Source of the DNA: Pseudomonas viridiflava
Lineage (GTDB): Bacteria > Pseudomonadota > Gammaproteobacteria > Pseudomonadales > Pseudomonadaceae
DNA: 44,018 nt
Direction: 5' to 3'
Assembly: GCF_900580675.1 (NCBI RefSeq)
Contig: NZ_UTBG01000013.1
Location: forward strand, 1-44,018
A model generated the notes under the pieces. It had not been told where the DNA came from and did not search any database. It saw nothing but the letters and a program-made list of their open reading frames with translations. The translations under genes were made by a program, and so were the position numbers. Every line of letters begins with the position of its first letter. Positions within the stretch are counted from its first letter, which is position 1. Below are positions 24,051-32,341 of this stretch, piece by piece.

Positions 24051-24953
24051 ATGCTGAAAAAACATCTGTTACTTGCCATCCTCGTCACCCTGGTCTGGGG
24101 GGTCAATTTCCCCATCACCAAACTGGGCCTGCGCTCAATCGACCCGTTTGTGCTCACGGGCATCCGCTTCGCCCTCGCCGCTTTGCCGCTGGTGTTCTTC
24201 ATCAAGCGCCCAGCGGTGAAGTTCAGCTACGTGGCGGCCTACGGGTTTATCTTCGGGCTGGGCATGTGGGGCGTGATCAACTACGGGATCCAGGTCGGCG
24301 TGAGCCCGGGCATTGCCTCATTGATCATCCAACTCAGCGTGTTTTTCACCATGGGCTGGGGCTTTGTGCTGTTCAAGGAAAAAATACGCGGGGCGCAGAT
24401 GGTCGGCGCCGTCCTGGCCTTGATCGGCCTGGCGGGGATCATTTCCACCCAGGAAGGCAACCACGCGGTGCTGGGCGTCATGCTGATCGTACTCAGCGCG
24501 GTGGCCTGGAGCGTGGGCAACGTGATCATCAAGAAATCCGGGGTCAAGGAGATCTTCTCGTTCATGGTGTGGGCCAGCCTGATCCCGCCGATCCCGCTGT
24601 TCCTCACCGCCTGGCTGATGCACGGCAGCGCCCCGTTCGAAACCCTGCAGGCCAGCCTGGACCTGACGGCAATCCTGTCGATCCTGTTCCAGGTCTACCT
24701 GGCGACGCACTTTGCCTACTGGGGCTGGAACTCGCTGCTCAAGCTCTACCCGGTGTCGACTGTGGCGCCGTTGTCCCTGTTGATTCCGGTGTTCGGCATC
24801 ACCAGTTCGATGCTGATTATCGGCGAGCGTATTTCCACGCCGAACCTGATTTCGATCGGAATCATCATTGCCGGGCTGGCTGTGGGGCTGTACCGCAAGC
24901 CCGCGAACCTCGCGCCCGTCGCCCAGCAGCCGATTGTGCACATGGATAGATAG
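24051..24953 (+). CDS. EamA/DMT-family exporter
   Basis: A 300-aa membrane protein with ten predicted helices in two EamA repeats. It begins LLLAILVTLVWGVNFPITKL, typical of YdcZ-unrelated full-size drug/metabolite transporters; the second repeat starts near VMLIVLSAVAWSVGNVIIKK. AGGAGG lies 4 bases before the ATG at 24051, 53 bp after the AsnB-like gene. Family members export amino acids, purines or drugs, so it is a natural exit for the cluster product. Confidence 0.88.
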   Translation: MLKKHLLLAILVTLVWGVNFPITKLGLRSIDPFVLTGIRFALAALPLVFFIKRPAVKFSYVAAYGFIFGLGMWGVINYGIQVGVSPGIASLIIQLSVFFTMGWGFVLFKEKIRGAQMVGAVLALIGLAGIISTQEGNHAVLGVMLIVLSAVAWSVGNVIIKKSGVKEIFSFMVWASLIPPIPLFLTAWLMHGSAPFETLQASLDLTAILSILFQVYLATHFAYWGWNSLLKLYPVSTVAPLSLLIPVFGITSSMLIIGERISTPNLISIGIIIAGLAVGLYRKPANLAPVAQQPIVHMDR

Positions 24954-25035
24954 TCATGGCATAAATTCGGGATTCTGTTCGCACATTCGGTGCTCTAGCC
25001 TGGGTCTGGTCTTGTACTGAACCGAAGGAAACACC

Positions 25036-25437
25036 ATGAGCACGTCCGAATTTTTTGTTACACCCGGCTATGGCGACACCCTGCGCGAGAACCTGCACTA
25101 CTCCCAGGCGGTGAGGGTGGGTAATCGCGTTGAAACCTCAGGCCAGGGCGGCTGGGACGATGAGTTCCAGATCCCCGCCGACCTCGCCGAGGAGATCGCC
25201 CAGGCATTCCATAACCTGACGCGCACCCTGGCCACTGCCGGCGCGAGCTGGGAGCACGTGATTCACGTCAACTCCTACCACGTCGGCGGTTTCCCGCCCG
25301 AGGTCAACGAAGCGATGGTCAAGCACTACCGCCAGTACATGCCCCACCACGCGCCGATCTGGACGCAAACCGGCGTCGAAGCCTTGGGCCTGTCGACGAT
25401 GCGTGTGGAAATCCGCGTGACCGCGATTATTCCCTGA
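25036..25437 (+). CDS. RidA/YjgF/Rid-family protein
   Basis: A 133-aa Rid-family protein with NLHYSQAVRVGNRVETSGQGGWD at the N-terminus, NLTRTLATAGASWEHVIHVNSY in the middle and VEALGLSTMRVEIRVTAIIP at the end. Rid proteins hydrolyse reactive enamines and imines. The classic active-site arginine context of E. coli RidA is altered here, so it may be another subfamily. AAGGAAACACC precedes the ATG. It is 82 bp downstream of the exporter on the same strand, which could make it the last gene of the cluster or an independent one. It overlaps the convergent LysR gene by 11 bp. Confidence 0.87.
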   Translation: MSTSEFFVTPGYGDTLRENLHYSQAVRVGNRVETSGQGGWDDEFQIPADLAEEIAQAFHNLTRTLATAGASWEHVIHVNSYHVGGFPPEVNEAMVKHYRQYMPHHAPIWTQTGVEALGLSTMRVEIRVTAIIP

Positions 25438-26323
25438 CCCCGAACGTGCGAATCACCCAATCGGCGAACACCTTGAGCCGTGCGCTCTGATGGCGATTGG
25501 GCGGGTAGAGAATATGCAGCGGCGTGGCCGGGCGTGACCAGTCCGGCAGCACGCTGACCAGTTGGCCGGCGTCCACGTAATACTGCACGATCGACTTGAA
25601 ATGCTGCCCGACGCCCAGGCCCGCGAGCAGCATTTCCTTGAGCCCGTTGCCCTCGTTGGTGGAAAACGCGCACTCGCGCACTTCGATGCGCGTGTCGCCC
25701 CTCTCGAACACCAAGGGCTCGGGCCTTCCCGAACCGGCAAAGAAATAACCGAGGTTAACGTGGTCACGCGCCAGGTCTTGCGGGGACAGCGGCAAGTCTC
25801 GACCCTGCAGGTAACCGGGCGCGGCGCAGGTCAGGTATTCCAGGTCCGCCACCTTGCGCCCGATCATCGCCATGTCATCCAGCTTGCCGACGCGGATCGC
25901 ACAGTCCACGCCCTCCCCCACGATATTCACCGAGCGATCACTGATGCCCAGCGCAATCGTGATATCGGGATACTCACGGTGAAAATCCACCAGCGCCGGG
26001 ATCAACAGGCAATTGGCGAACGACGCCGGTGCGTCCACCCGCAAATGCCCGCTGGGCTTGAGGGTTTGCCCGCGCACGGCGCTGTCCACTTCATCCAGCT
26101 CCGCCACCAGACGCCGCGCATGGTTGTAGTACTCCAGCCCTTCTGACGTAGGAGCCAGGACGCGCGTGGTGCGGTGCATCAACTTGATACCCAGGTGCAT
26201 TTCCAGGTCGTTGATCAACTTGCTGACACTGGAACGCGGCACGCCCAACTGGTCGGAGGCACGGCTGAAGGAGTCGGTTTCAACAACCCGGACAAAGGCG
26301 CGCATGGCAAGGAGTTGGTTCAC
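25427..26323 (-). CDS. LysR-family transcriptional regulator
   Basis: A 298-aa LysR-type regulator with the HTH near residues 5-60 (FVRVVETDSFSRASDQLGVP, SSVSKLINDLEMHLGIKLMH, RTTRVLAPTSEG) and the effector domain starting SGHLRVDAPASFANCLLIP. This belongs to the large CrgA/PA-type subgroup common in Pseudomonas. It converges on and slightly overlaps the Rid gene. The target is not evident; no divergent partner is present on its upstream side. Confidence 0.88.
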   Translation of the reverse strand: MNQLLAMRAFVRVVETDSFSRASDQLGVPRSSVSKLINDLEMHLGIKLMHRTTRVLAPTSEGLEYYNHARRLVAELDEVDSAVRGQTLKPSGHLRVDAPASFANCLLIPALVDFHREYPDITIALGISDRSVNIVGEGVDCAIRVGKLDDMAMIGRKVADLEYLTCAAPGYLQGRDLPLSPQDLARDHVNLGYFFAGSGRPEPLVFERGDTRIEVRECAFSTNEGNGLKEMLLAGLGVGQHFKSIVQYYVDAGQLVSVLPDWSRPATPLHILYPPNRHQSARLKVFADWVIRTFGVRE

Positions 26324-26387
26324 GAGAGCCGCCCTTTAAGGAATGCCCGGCGCATGGCCTGGGGATTACAAAATACCCCGCGAGCCT

Positions 26388-26693
26388 TCAGCACGCGAAG
26401 TTTTCGATCTTGACCTGGCCGTCGGGAAACGTCGCGATAATTTCCAACTCGCCGCCCATCGCGCGGATGTAGTCGCGCAACGTGCTGATGTACATGTCGG
26501 TGCGCCGCTCCATTTTCGAAACGGCGGCCTGGTTGATATTCAATATTTTCGCCAGGCTTTCCTGACTCAACTGCTGAGCCTTGCGCAGCTCATGCAGCGG
26601 TATTTCCTTGAGGTGTTGCTGGAGCAACTGCTCGGCCTCGGCACGCGCCTGCGGCGTCATGCGGGCTTGGAGGTCAGCGAATTTCTTAGCCAC
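26388..26693 (-). CDS. XRE-family HigA-like antitoxin/regulator without a visible toxin
   Basis: A 101-aa protein. A helical N-terminus (ARAEAEQLLQQHLKEIP) precedes an XRE helix-turn-helix (LRKAQQLSQESLAKILNINQ, AAVSKMERR), and the C-terminal YIRAMGGELEIIATFPDG is the usual end of HigA-type antitoxins. GTG at 26693 (VAKKFADLQ) is preferred to TTG at 26714. The 185 bp upstream, where a HigB toxin gene would lie, is too short for one, and downstream is the LysR gene. It has its own promoter and dyad at 26729-26757. Confidence 0.8.
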   Translation of the reverse strand: MAKKFADLQARMTPQARAEAEQLLQQHLKEIPLHELRKAQQLSQESLAKILNINQAAVSKMERRTDMYISTLRDYIRAMGGELEIIATFPDGQVKIENFAC

Positions 26694-26728
26694 GGTGATA
26701 GCGTCCCAACCCAAAATTTAATGAACAG

Positions 26729-26757
26729 AATATTCCACCAAAGGAATATAAATACAA
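26729..26757 (-). promoter_or_regulatory. Promoter and dyad of the HigA-like gene
   Basis: Reading the minus strand, TTGTAT (26757-26752), a 17-bp spacer and AATATT (26734-26729) fit a sigma70 promoter 36 bp before the start codon. An inverted repeat, ATATTCC (26730-26736) and GGAATAT (26743-26749), covers the -10 and spacer, the expected place for self-repression. Confidence 0.6.
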
Positions 26758-26878
26758 CGCTTTGTTCGAATATCTGCCGATATCCCCAGCAAACTCACCT
26801 CAAAAACACAATTATCCAAATGTAAAAAGCGCTCTAATACCCGCCTGTTGATTGGTTTTAAAGATCCTGGAGTTCGCA

Positions 26879-28687
26879 ATGCCCCATGAAGGCAACCTGT
26901 TACAAGCAGCCGTGGTGTTCCTGCTCGCCGCCGTGCTGACCGTGCCCCTTGCCAAGCGCCTGCAGTTGGGCGCGGTGTTGGGCTATCTGTTTGCCGGTGT
27001 GATCATCGGCCCTTCGGTGCTGGGCCTGATCGGCAACCCGCAAAGCGTGGCGCAGTTTTCCGAACTGGGCGTGGTGCTGCTGCTGTTTATCATCGGTTTG
27101 GAACTGTCGCCCAAGCGTTTATGGGTGATGCGCAAGGCGGTGTTTGGCGTCGGCCTGGCCCAGGTGCTGCTGACCGGCCTGGTCATGGGCGTCGTGGCGT
27201 TGTGGTTGTTTGGCCAGAGTTGGAACAGCGCGATTGTGCTGGGCCTGGGCCTGGCGCTGTCGTCTACCGCGTTTGGCCTGCAAAGCCTGGCCGAGCGCAA
27301 GGAGTTGAACCAGCCTCACGGGCGACTGGCGTTTGCCATCCTGTTGTTCCAGGACATCGCCGCGATCCCATTGATCGCCATGGTGCCGCTGCTGGCCGGC
27401 AGTGACCATCCGACCACCGAGGCCCAGGGCCTGCAGCATGTGCTGCAAATCCTCGGCAGCATCGCCGTGGTGATTATCGGCGGGCGCTACCTGTTGCGCC
27501 CGGTGTTTCGCATCGTGGCCAAGACCGGCCTGCGCGAAGTCTCCACTGCGACGGCACTGTTGGTGGTGATCGGCACCGCCTGGTTGATGGAGCTGGTGGG
27601 CGTGTCCATGGCGCTCGGTGCGTTCCTCGCCGGCCTGCTGCTGGCGGACTCGGAGTACCGCCACGAACTGGAATCCCAGATCGAGCCGTTCAAGGGCCTG
27701 CTGCTGGGGCTGTTCTTCATCAGTGTAGGCATGGGCGCCAACCTCAGCCTGCTGCTCAGTTCGCCGCTGATCGTGATCGGCCTGACCCTGCTGTTGATCG
27801 GGTTGAAGCTGCCGATTCTGTACGCTGTCGGCCGAATGGTGGGTGACCTCAACCGCGAGAGCGCCCTGCGCCTGGGCGTGGTGCTGGCGGCCGGTGGTGA
27901 GTTCGCCTTTGTGGTGTTCAAGATCGGCCGTGACCAGGGCCTGTTCGAGCCGCATTTGTATGATGTGCTGGTGCTGACCATCACCCTCTCGATGGCCGTC
28001 ACGCCGCTGCTGCTGTTGGTGTGCCCGAAGCTGTTCAAGCCCAAGGTCAAACCGGTGGAAGTGCCCGAGGAATACCGCACCATCGAGAGCGATGCGCCGC
28101 GCGTGGTCATCGCCGGGATGGGCCGCATGGGCCAGATCGTGGCGCGGATCCTGCGCGCGCAGAACATCTCGTTTATCGCCCTCGACACCTCAGTGGAGAC
28201 CATCGAGCTGACCCGCAGCTTCGGCGGCATGCCGGTGTTCTACGGCGATCCGCAGCGCCCGGAAATCCTCCACGCGGCCAAGGTCGACCAAGCGGAGTTC
28301 TTCGTGATCGCCATGGACGACCCCGAAATCAACATCAAGACCGCCGAGCTGGTGCGCAACCTCTACCCGCACATGAAAATCATCGCCCGCGCGCGTAACC
28401 GCCAGCACGTGCACCGCCTGGTCGACCTGGATGCCTCGCCGATTCGCGAAACGTTCTATTCCAGCCTGGAAATGAGCCGACGTACCCTGGTGGGCCTGGG
28501 GTTGAGCCAGGCACAGGCCGATGCGCGCATCGCCCGCTTCAAGAACCACGACCTGCAAGTACTCGCCGCGCAACACGCGGTGTACGACGACGCGGCCAAG
28601 GTGATGCAGACCGCCCAGGAAGCCCGCGCGGAACTGGCGCGACTGTTTGAGATGGATCGGCTCGAGGAAGAGTCCGACAAGGTGTGA
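26879..28687 (+). CDS. CPA2-family cation:proton antiporter, KefB/KefC type
   Basis: A 602-aa protein. The membrane part (to about residue 385) has the Na+/H+ exchanger fold with LGYLFAGVIIGPSVLGLI and the AILLFQDIAAIPLIA segment. It is followed by a TrkA-N nucleotide-binding domain (VVIAGMGRMGQIVARIL, near 400-520). KefB/KefC proteins release K+ and acidify the cell in response to glutathione adducts of electrophiles; whether this one is glutathione-gated cannot be told. The ATG at 26879 follows GGAG with 6-base spacing. No KefG/KefF partner is adjacent. Confidence 0.88.
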   Translation: MPHEGNLLQAAVVFLLAAVLTVPLAKRLQLGAVLGYLFAGVIIGPSVLGLIGNPQSVAQFSELGVVLLLFIIGLELSPKRLWVMRKAVFGVGLAQVLLTGLVMGVVALWLFGQSWNSAIVLGLGLALSSTAFGLQSLAERKELNQPHGRLAFAILLFQDIAAIPLIAMVPLLAGSDHPTTEAQGLQHVLQILGSIAVVIIGGRYLLRPVFRIVAKTGLREVSTATALLVVIGTAWLMELVGVSMALGAFLAGLLLADSEYRHELESQIEPFKGLLLGLFFISVGMGANLSLLLSSPLIVIGLTLLLIGLKLPILYAVGRMVGDLNRESALRLGVVLAAGGEFAFVVFKIGRDQGLFEPHLYDVLVLTITLSMAVTPLLLLVCPKLFKPKVKPVEVPEEYRTIESDAPRVVIAGMGRMGQIVARILRAQNISFIALDTSVETIELTRSFGGMPVFYGDPQRPEILHAAKVDQAEFFVIAMDDPEINIKTAELVRNLYPHMKIIARARNRQHVHRLVDLDASPIRETFYSSLEMSRRTLVGLGLSQAQADARIARFKNHDLQVLAAQHAVYDDAAKVMQTAQEARAELARLFEMDRLEEESDKV

Positions 28688-28759
28688 GGCAACGGATGAA
28701 CGATATTGCGAATTTTCTGACAGAATACGCCGCAATTTCGTTCATCCTTGGAGCGCTTC

Positions 28760-29314
28760 ATGGCCACTCTTACCAAGACCGCAGCCCTGCTGGCCCTTGT
28801 ACTTGCCGCCGGCAGCGTGTTCGCCGCCAGCAAGCCGACCACGCAAACCATCTCCACCCTGGGCGGTAAGTTCACCTTCAACCTGCCCAAGGCCTATACC
28901 GCCGACACCCTGCCGTCCGGCAAGGCCGAGGATGGCACTGCGGACACCCAAGGCACGATGTACGCCAACCGGACCACGAAAAGTGTGGTGATTGTCGCCG
29001 AAACCCTGCGCAAGGATGGTGTAACCATTAAAGACAACGACCCGCAGTTCCTTGATGGCGCCGTGGCCGGTTTCGTCAAGGACCAGAGCGCCGCCCTGCC
29101 CGACTTCAAGAAGTTGAACGAGAAAAAACTGACCTTCAAGGGGCTCGGCCTGCGCCAGGTCGACAGCACCGCCACCCAGGGCGGCGGCAAGACCTTGAAC
29201 TCGACGTTCCTCGGCGGCTCGGGTAACCACTTGCTGGTGATCCAGGCGATTTCGCGGGCGGATGATGTGAAGGGGCACGCGGAGCTGGTGAAGCAGATTA
29301 CGGGCGGTAAGTGA
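28760..29314 (+). CDS. Small exported protein of unknown function
   Basis: A 184-aa protein with a signal peptide (MATLTKTAALLALVLAAGSV, cut after VFA at residue 22). The mature part is beta-rich with a GGKFTFNLPKAYTADTLPSG start and GLRQVDSTATQGGGKTLNST later. It resembles DUF-type periplasmic proteins of Pseudomonas, with no function I can assign. GGAG lies 8 bases before the ATG at 28760. A terminator-like REP hairpin follows at 29340. Confidence 0.75.
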   Translation: MATLTKTAALLALVLAAGSVFAASKPTTQTISTLGGKFTFNLPKAYTADTLPSGKAEDGTADTQGTMYANRTTKSVVIVAETLRKDGVTIKDNDPQFLDGAVAGFVKDQSAALPDFKKLNEKKLTFKGLGLRQVDSTATQGGGKTLNSTFLGGSGNHLLVIQAISRADDVKGHAELVKQITGGK

Positions 29315-29339
29315 GTCCATCTTGCTGACACCACGAACA

Positions 29340-29371
29340 AATGTGGGAGCTGGCTTGCCTGCTCCCACATT
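29340..29371. repeat. Short REP palindrome / bidirectional terminator
   Basis: AATGTGGGAGC (29340-29350) and GCTCCCACATT (29361-29371) form an 11-bp perfect stem with a 10-base loop between convergent genes. The left 23 bases equal the left end of the REPIN at 32342, so this looks like a shortened derivative of that family. Confidence 0.75.
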
Positions 29372-29393
29372 GACCGCATTGACATAGCCAACG

Positions 29394-30113
29394 TCAGTTC
29401 AGGCTTTTTTCCAGCCAGGCTTTCAAATCCTCGACCTCTGCCTCGCTGACGGTGTGGTTCATCCCCGGATAACCATGAAACTCCGGTTTCAGCCCCAACC
29501 CCGTCAGCACCTCATTCGCGCGCGTGGCCGATGCATACGGCAAGGCCTGGTCCAGCGTGCCATGGCCGATAAAGATCGCGAGCTGGTTCAAGCGCTCGTC
29601 CGGCTTCAGTTCGGCCTTGAGCACCGGCAACACGCTGCCGCTCAATGCCGCGATCCCGCGAATCAGCTGCGGCTGACGCAAACCCACCTCGTAGGACATG
29701 ATCGCGCCCTGGCTGAAACCGACCAGGAACACCCGATCAGGCTGGGTGTGGTATTTGGCGGTGGCCTGGGTCACAAAGGCTTCGATCAGCTTGGCGCTGC
29801 GTTGCAGGTCGGCCGTCTCGCCGTTGTAATCGACGTCACCCGTGGTCTTGGTAAACCAGCGAAAACCGTGGGGGTCCACCGGCATCGGCGCGCGCGCTGA
29901 CAGGTAAGTCCAGGTGGAAGGCAGCGCGTCCTTGATGCCAAACAGGTCTTCCTCGTTGCTGCCGAACCCATGCAGGAAAATTACCAGTGGCTGGTTGCGC
30001 GCTTCGCCTTGGGTCTGTTCCAGGTACGACAACGGCAAGTCGGTGTGCAGGGTGGCATCGGCCTGGGCCGCGCCGGCCAGCAGGCTCAGCGCCAGGGTAA
30101 ACAGTTTGAGCAT
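29394..30113 (-). CDS. Exported carboxylesterase/phospholipase-type alpha/beta hydrolase
   Basis: A 239-aa serine hydrolase. A signal peptide ends after AQA near residue 18. The triad is visible as Ser134 (GFSQG), Asp188 (GTLDQ) and His220 (GMNH), with the oxyanion segment FLHGFGSNEEDL. This matches the carboxylesterase 2 / YpfH-like family, here sent to the periplasm. It begins 11 bp after cobF on the same strand and may be co-transcribed with it, though a link with cobalamin is not evident. Confidence 0.87.
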   Translation of the reverse strand: MLKLFTLALSLLAGAAQADATLHTDLPLSYLEQTQGEARNQPLVIFLHGFGSNEEDLFGIKDALPSTWTYLSARAPMPVDPHGFRWFTKTTGDVDYNGETADLQRSAKLIEAFVTQATAKYHTQPDRVFLVGFSQGAIMSYEVGLRQPQLIRGIAALSGSVLPVLKAELKPDERLNQLAIFIGHGTLDQALPYASATRANEVLTGLGLKPEFHGYPGMNHTVSEAEVEDLKAWLEKSLN

Positions 30114-30124
30114 GGGACAGTACC

Positions 30125-30880
30125 TCAGGGTTTGCGCAGCAAATAAGTGTCCATGATCCAGCCATTTTCCAGGCGCGCTGCCTTGCGCACCCGTTGAATT
30201 TCTTCAGCCACGTCGCTGACCTTGCCGCTGATCAGGATTTCATCCGGCGTGCCCAGGTAGGCACCCCAGTAGATATCCAGGTCCTGGTCGACCACGCTGC
30301 GGTAGGAATCTTCGGCGTCGAGCATGACCACCAGGGTATCGGCGTCGCTCGCCTGCCCCGCCGCCAAACGGCGCCCGGTGGTGATTTCGATGGACTTGCC
30401 GATGCGGTTCAACGGCACTTTGTGCTGGGCCGCCAGGGCCTGCACGCTGGTAATGCCGGGGATCACCTCGAATTCGAAGGTGCAGCGGCCACTGGCCAGG
30501 ATCGCCTGCAGGATGCGGATGGTGCTGTCGTACAGCGCCGGGTCGCCCCAGGCCAGGAAAGCGCCGACTTCGCCGTCGGCCATTTCCTCGGTGATCATGC
30601 GCTCGAACGTCTGCTGCTTGTCGCGGTTCAGGTCCCGCACCGCCGTGGTGTAGTCGATGTCACCGCGTACGCGCTCGGGGCAATCGGCCTCGACAAAACG
30701 GTAGCCAGGCTCGGTGATGTAGGTTTCGCAGATCTCGCGGCGCAGGTCGATCAGCTTGTCTTTGCTCTGGCCCTTGTCCATCAGGAAAAACACGTCGGTG
30801 CGGTTCAGCGCTTTCACGGCCTGCATCGTGATGTAGTCAGGGTTGCCGGCGCCGATGCCGATGATCAGGATGCGTTTCAT
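30125..30880 (-). CDS. cobF: Precorrin-6A synthase (deacetylating)
   Basis: A 251-aa SAM-dependent tetrapyrrole methyltransferase. It catalyses C-1 methylation and loss of acetate in aerobic cobalamin synthesis, giving precorrin-6A. The N-terminal IIGIGAGNPDYITMQAVKAL and the AFLAWGDPALYDSTIRIL and VIPGITSVQALAAQHKVPLN motifs are characteristic of CobF. It lies 45 bp downstream of a histidine-phosphatase gene and 11 bp upstream of an esterase gene. The rest of the cob genes are not in this window. Confidence 0.93.
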   Translation of the reverse strand: MKRILIIGIGAGNPDYITMQAVKALNRTDVFFLMDKGQSKDKLIDLRREICETYITEPGYRFVEADCPERVRGDIDYTTAVRDLNRDKQQTFERMITEEMADGEVGAFLAWGDPALYDSTIRILQAILASGRCTFEFEVIPGITSVQALAAQHKVPLNRIGKSIEITTGRRLAAGQASDADTLVVMLDAEDSYRSVVDQDLDIYWGAYLGTPDEILISGKVSDVAEEIQRVRKAARLENGWIMDTYLLRKP

Positions 30881-30925
30881 GGATTGCTCTCATTGCGGGG
30901 CGTGGATTTTGCCATGTTCACGGGG

Positions 30926-31480
30926 TCAGGCGTGAGTTTCCAGGCGCAGGCGCCATACGGTGTTGAAGCGCAACTCGGTGGCGGACAGTGGCTCGACGTC
31001 GATTCGGTAGAACATCGAGACCGGGAACTGCAAGACGTACAGCATCGCAGCGCGGATGACAAAGGGATGGGTGATGGCCACTACGTGCCCAGGTTGCGTC
31101 TCAAGGGTTTTCATCCAGTGCGCCACGCGCGCGCAAATCTGCTCAACCGACTCGCCACCGTGGGGCGCGCTGGCGCTGTCGGTCATCCATTCCAACAACT
31201 TTTCACTGTTGAGCTGAGAAATGTCCTGGCCTTTCCAGTCACCAAAATCGCCATCGCGCAATGCCTCTTCAATCGCCGGGTCAGTTCCGAACAAACCTGC
31301 CGTCTGCCGGGCCCTCGCCTCCGGTGCGGTCACCCACCGCACGTTGCTCTTGTAGCGCCCGGCCAGGGATAACGCCGCATTTTGCCACTCCATCGCCAAC
31401 GACTCGTCGTCGGGAAACCGCCCGCGTTTCTGCAAGGGCGTGAGGGCGTGGCAGATGAGTGTCAAACGGGTGGCCTGCAT
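30926..31480 (-). CDS. Histidine phosphatase family protein
   Basis: A 184-aa phosphoglycerate-mutase-like protein. The usual RHG motif reads CHA here, keeping the catalytic histidine (His11) but not the arginine or glycine. The DFGDWKG segment (78-84) and the second histidine (His138, AITHPF) are normal. Since the gene precedes cobF, a role like CobC, which dephosphorylates alpha-ribazole phosphate, is possible, but the altered motif makes this uncertain. The start follows the MQATRLTLICH opening at 31480. Confidence 0.83.
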   Translation of the reverse strand: MQATRLTLICHALTPLQKRGRFPDDESLAMEWQNAALSLAGRYKSNVRWVTAPEARARQTAGLFGTDPAIEEALRDGDFGDWKGQDISQLNSEKLLEWMTDSASAPHGGESVEQICARVAHWMKTLETQPGHVVAITHPFVIRAAMLYVLQFPVSMFYRIDVEPLSATELRFNTVWRLRLETHA

Positions 31481-31585
31481 GACTATTCGCTCGGTTCAGG
31501 GGCGCGGCCGACATGTTACAACGATCCTGCTGTGCCTGGCCTTTTGACAGAATTTTCATATCTGCTCGCCTAACATCGCCCACCT

Positions 31586-31697
31586 CGTTGGGGAGTAACC
31601 TGCTTCTGATACCGTCGGAAGCGTTCGTATCAACATATTCGGCAACATGCCGTGGTGCGAACACCGTCTTTTCGGTTGGTGAGACCAGCGACACCTC
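31586..31697 (+). promoter_or_regulatory. yybP-ykoY manganese riboswitch upstream of mntP
   Basis: The conserved parts of the Mn2+-sensing yybP-ykoY RNA are present in order: GTTGGGGAGTAACC near 31588-31600, TATCAACATA near 31628-31637, and GGTTGGTGAGACCAGC near 31674-31689. Between them GTTCG (31623-31627) pairs with CGAAC (31658-31662) around a CGGCA-ACA-TGCCG hairpin. It lies 63 bp before mntP, the classic target. Downstream, CGACACC (31689-31695) can pair with GGTGTCG (31722-31728), in conflict with AGTCGGGC (31707-31714) pairing with GCCCGACT (31741-31748) next to the ribosome binding site. This suggests a switch acting on translation (inference). Confidence 0.9.
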
Positions 31698-31760
31698 CAT
31701 GCCTAAAGTCGGGCGCGTGGCGGTGTCGTTGTCTCCTATAGCCCGACTGGATGCCTGACC

Positions 31761-32324
31761 GTGAACCCCATTTCCCTGATCCTCCTCGCCCTGGCCATGT
31801 CCACGGACGCCTTCGCGGCGGCCATAGGCAAAGGCTCCAGCCTGCACAAACCCCGCCTGGCCCAAGCCCTGCGCGCCGGCCTGATCTTTGGTGTGATCGA
31901 AGCCATCACGCCAATGATCGGCTGGGCCATCGGCCATGCGGCCACCCGCTGGGTGGAAAGCTGGGACCACTGGATCGCCTTCACCCTGCTCGTAGTGCTG
32001 GGTTTGCACATGATCTACAACGGGCTCAAGGCGGAAGACGAGAGAGTCGAAAAGCCGACCCAGCACTCGTTCATGGTCCTGGCCGTGACGGCATTTGCCA
32101 CCAGCATCGATGCGTTGGCGGTGGGTGTGGGCCTGGCGTTTGTCGATGTGAATATTCTGGTGGCTGCAGCCGCGATTGGCCTGGCAACCATGACCATGGT
32201 GACCATCGGCATGATGCTCGGCCGGGTGCTGGGCACCCTCGTCGGCAAGCGCGCCGAAATCATGGGCGGTGTGGTGTTGATGCTGGTGGGTGCGACGATT
32301 CTGTACGAGCACCTGTCGGCCTGA
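31761..32324 (+). CDS. mntP: Manganese efflux pump
   Basis: A 187-aa protein with six membrane helices in two repeats. The paired acidic motifs are visible: [16 protein letters not shown] (helix 1) and [17 protein letters not shown] (helix 4), as in MntP/YebN. It exports Mn2+ and protects against manganese excess. The start is GTG at 31761, with GGAT 8 bases upstream just after an 8-bp stem. The yybP-ykoY riboswitch in its leader should raise expression when Mn2+ is high. Confidence 0.96.
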   Translation: MNPISLILLALAMSTDAFAAAIGKGSSLHKPRLAQALRAGLIFGVIEAITPMIGWAIGHAATRWVESWDHWIAFTLLVVLGLHMIYNGLKAEDERVEKPTQHSFMVLAVTAFATSIDALAVGVGLAFVDVNILVAAAAIGLATMTMVTIGMMLGRVLGTLVGKRAEIMGGVVLMLVGATILYEHLSA

Positions 32325-32341
32325 AGTACACACCTGACCAA

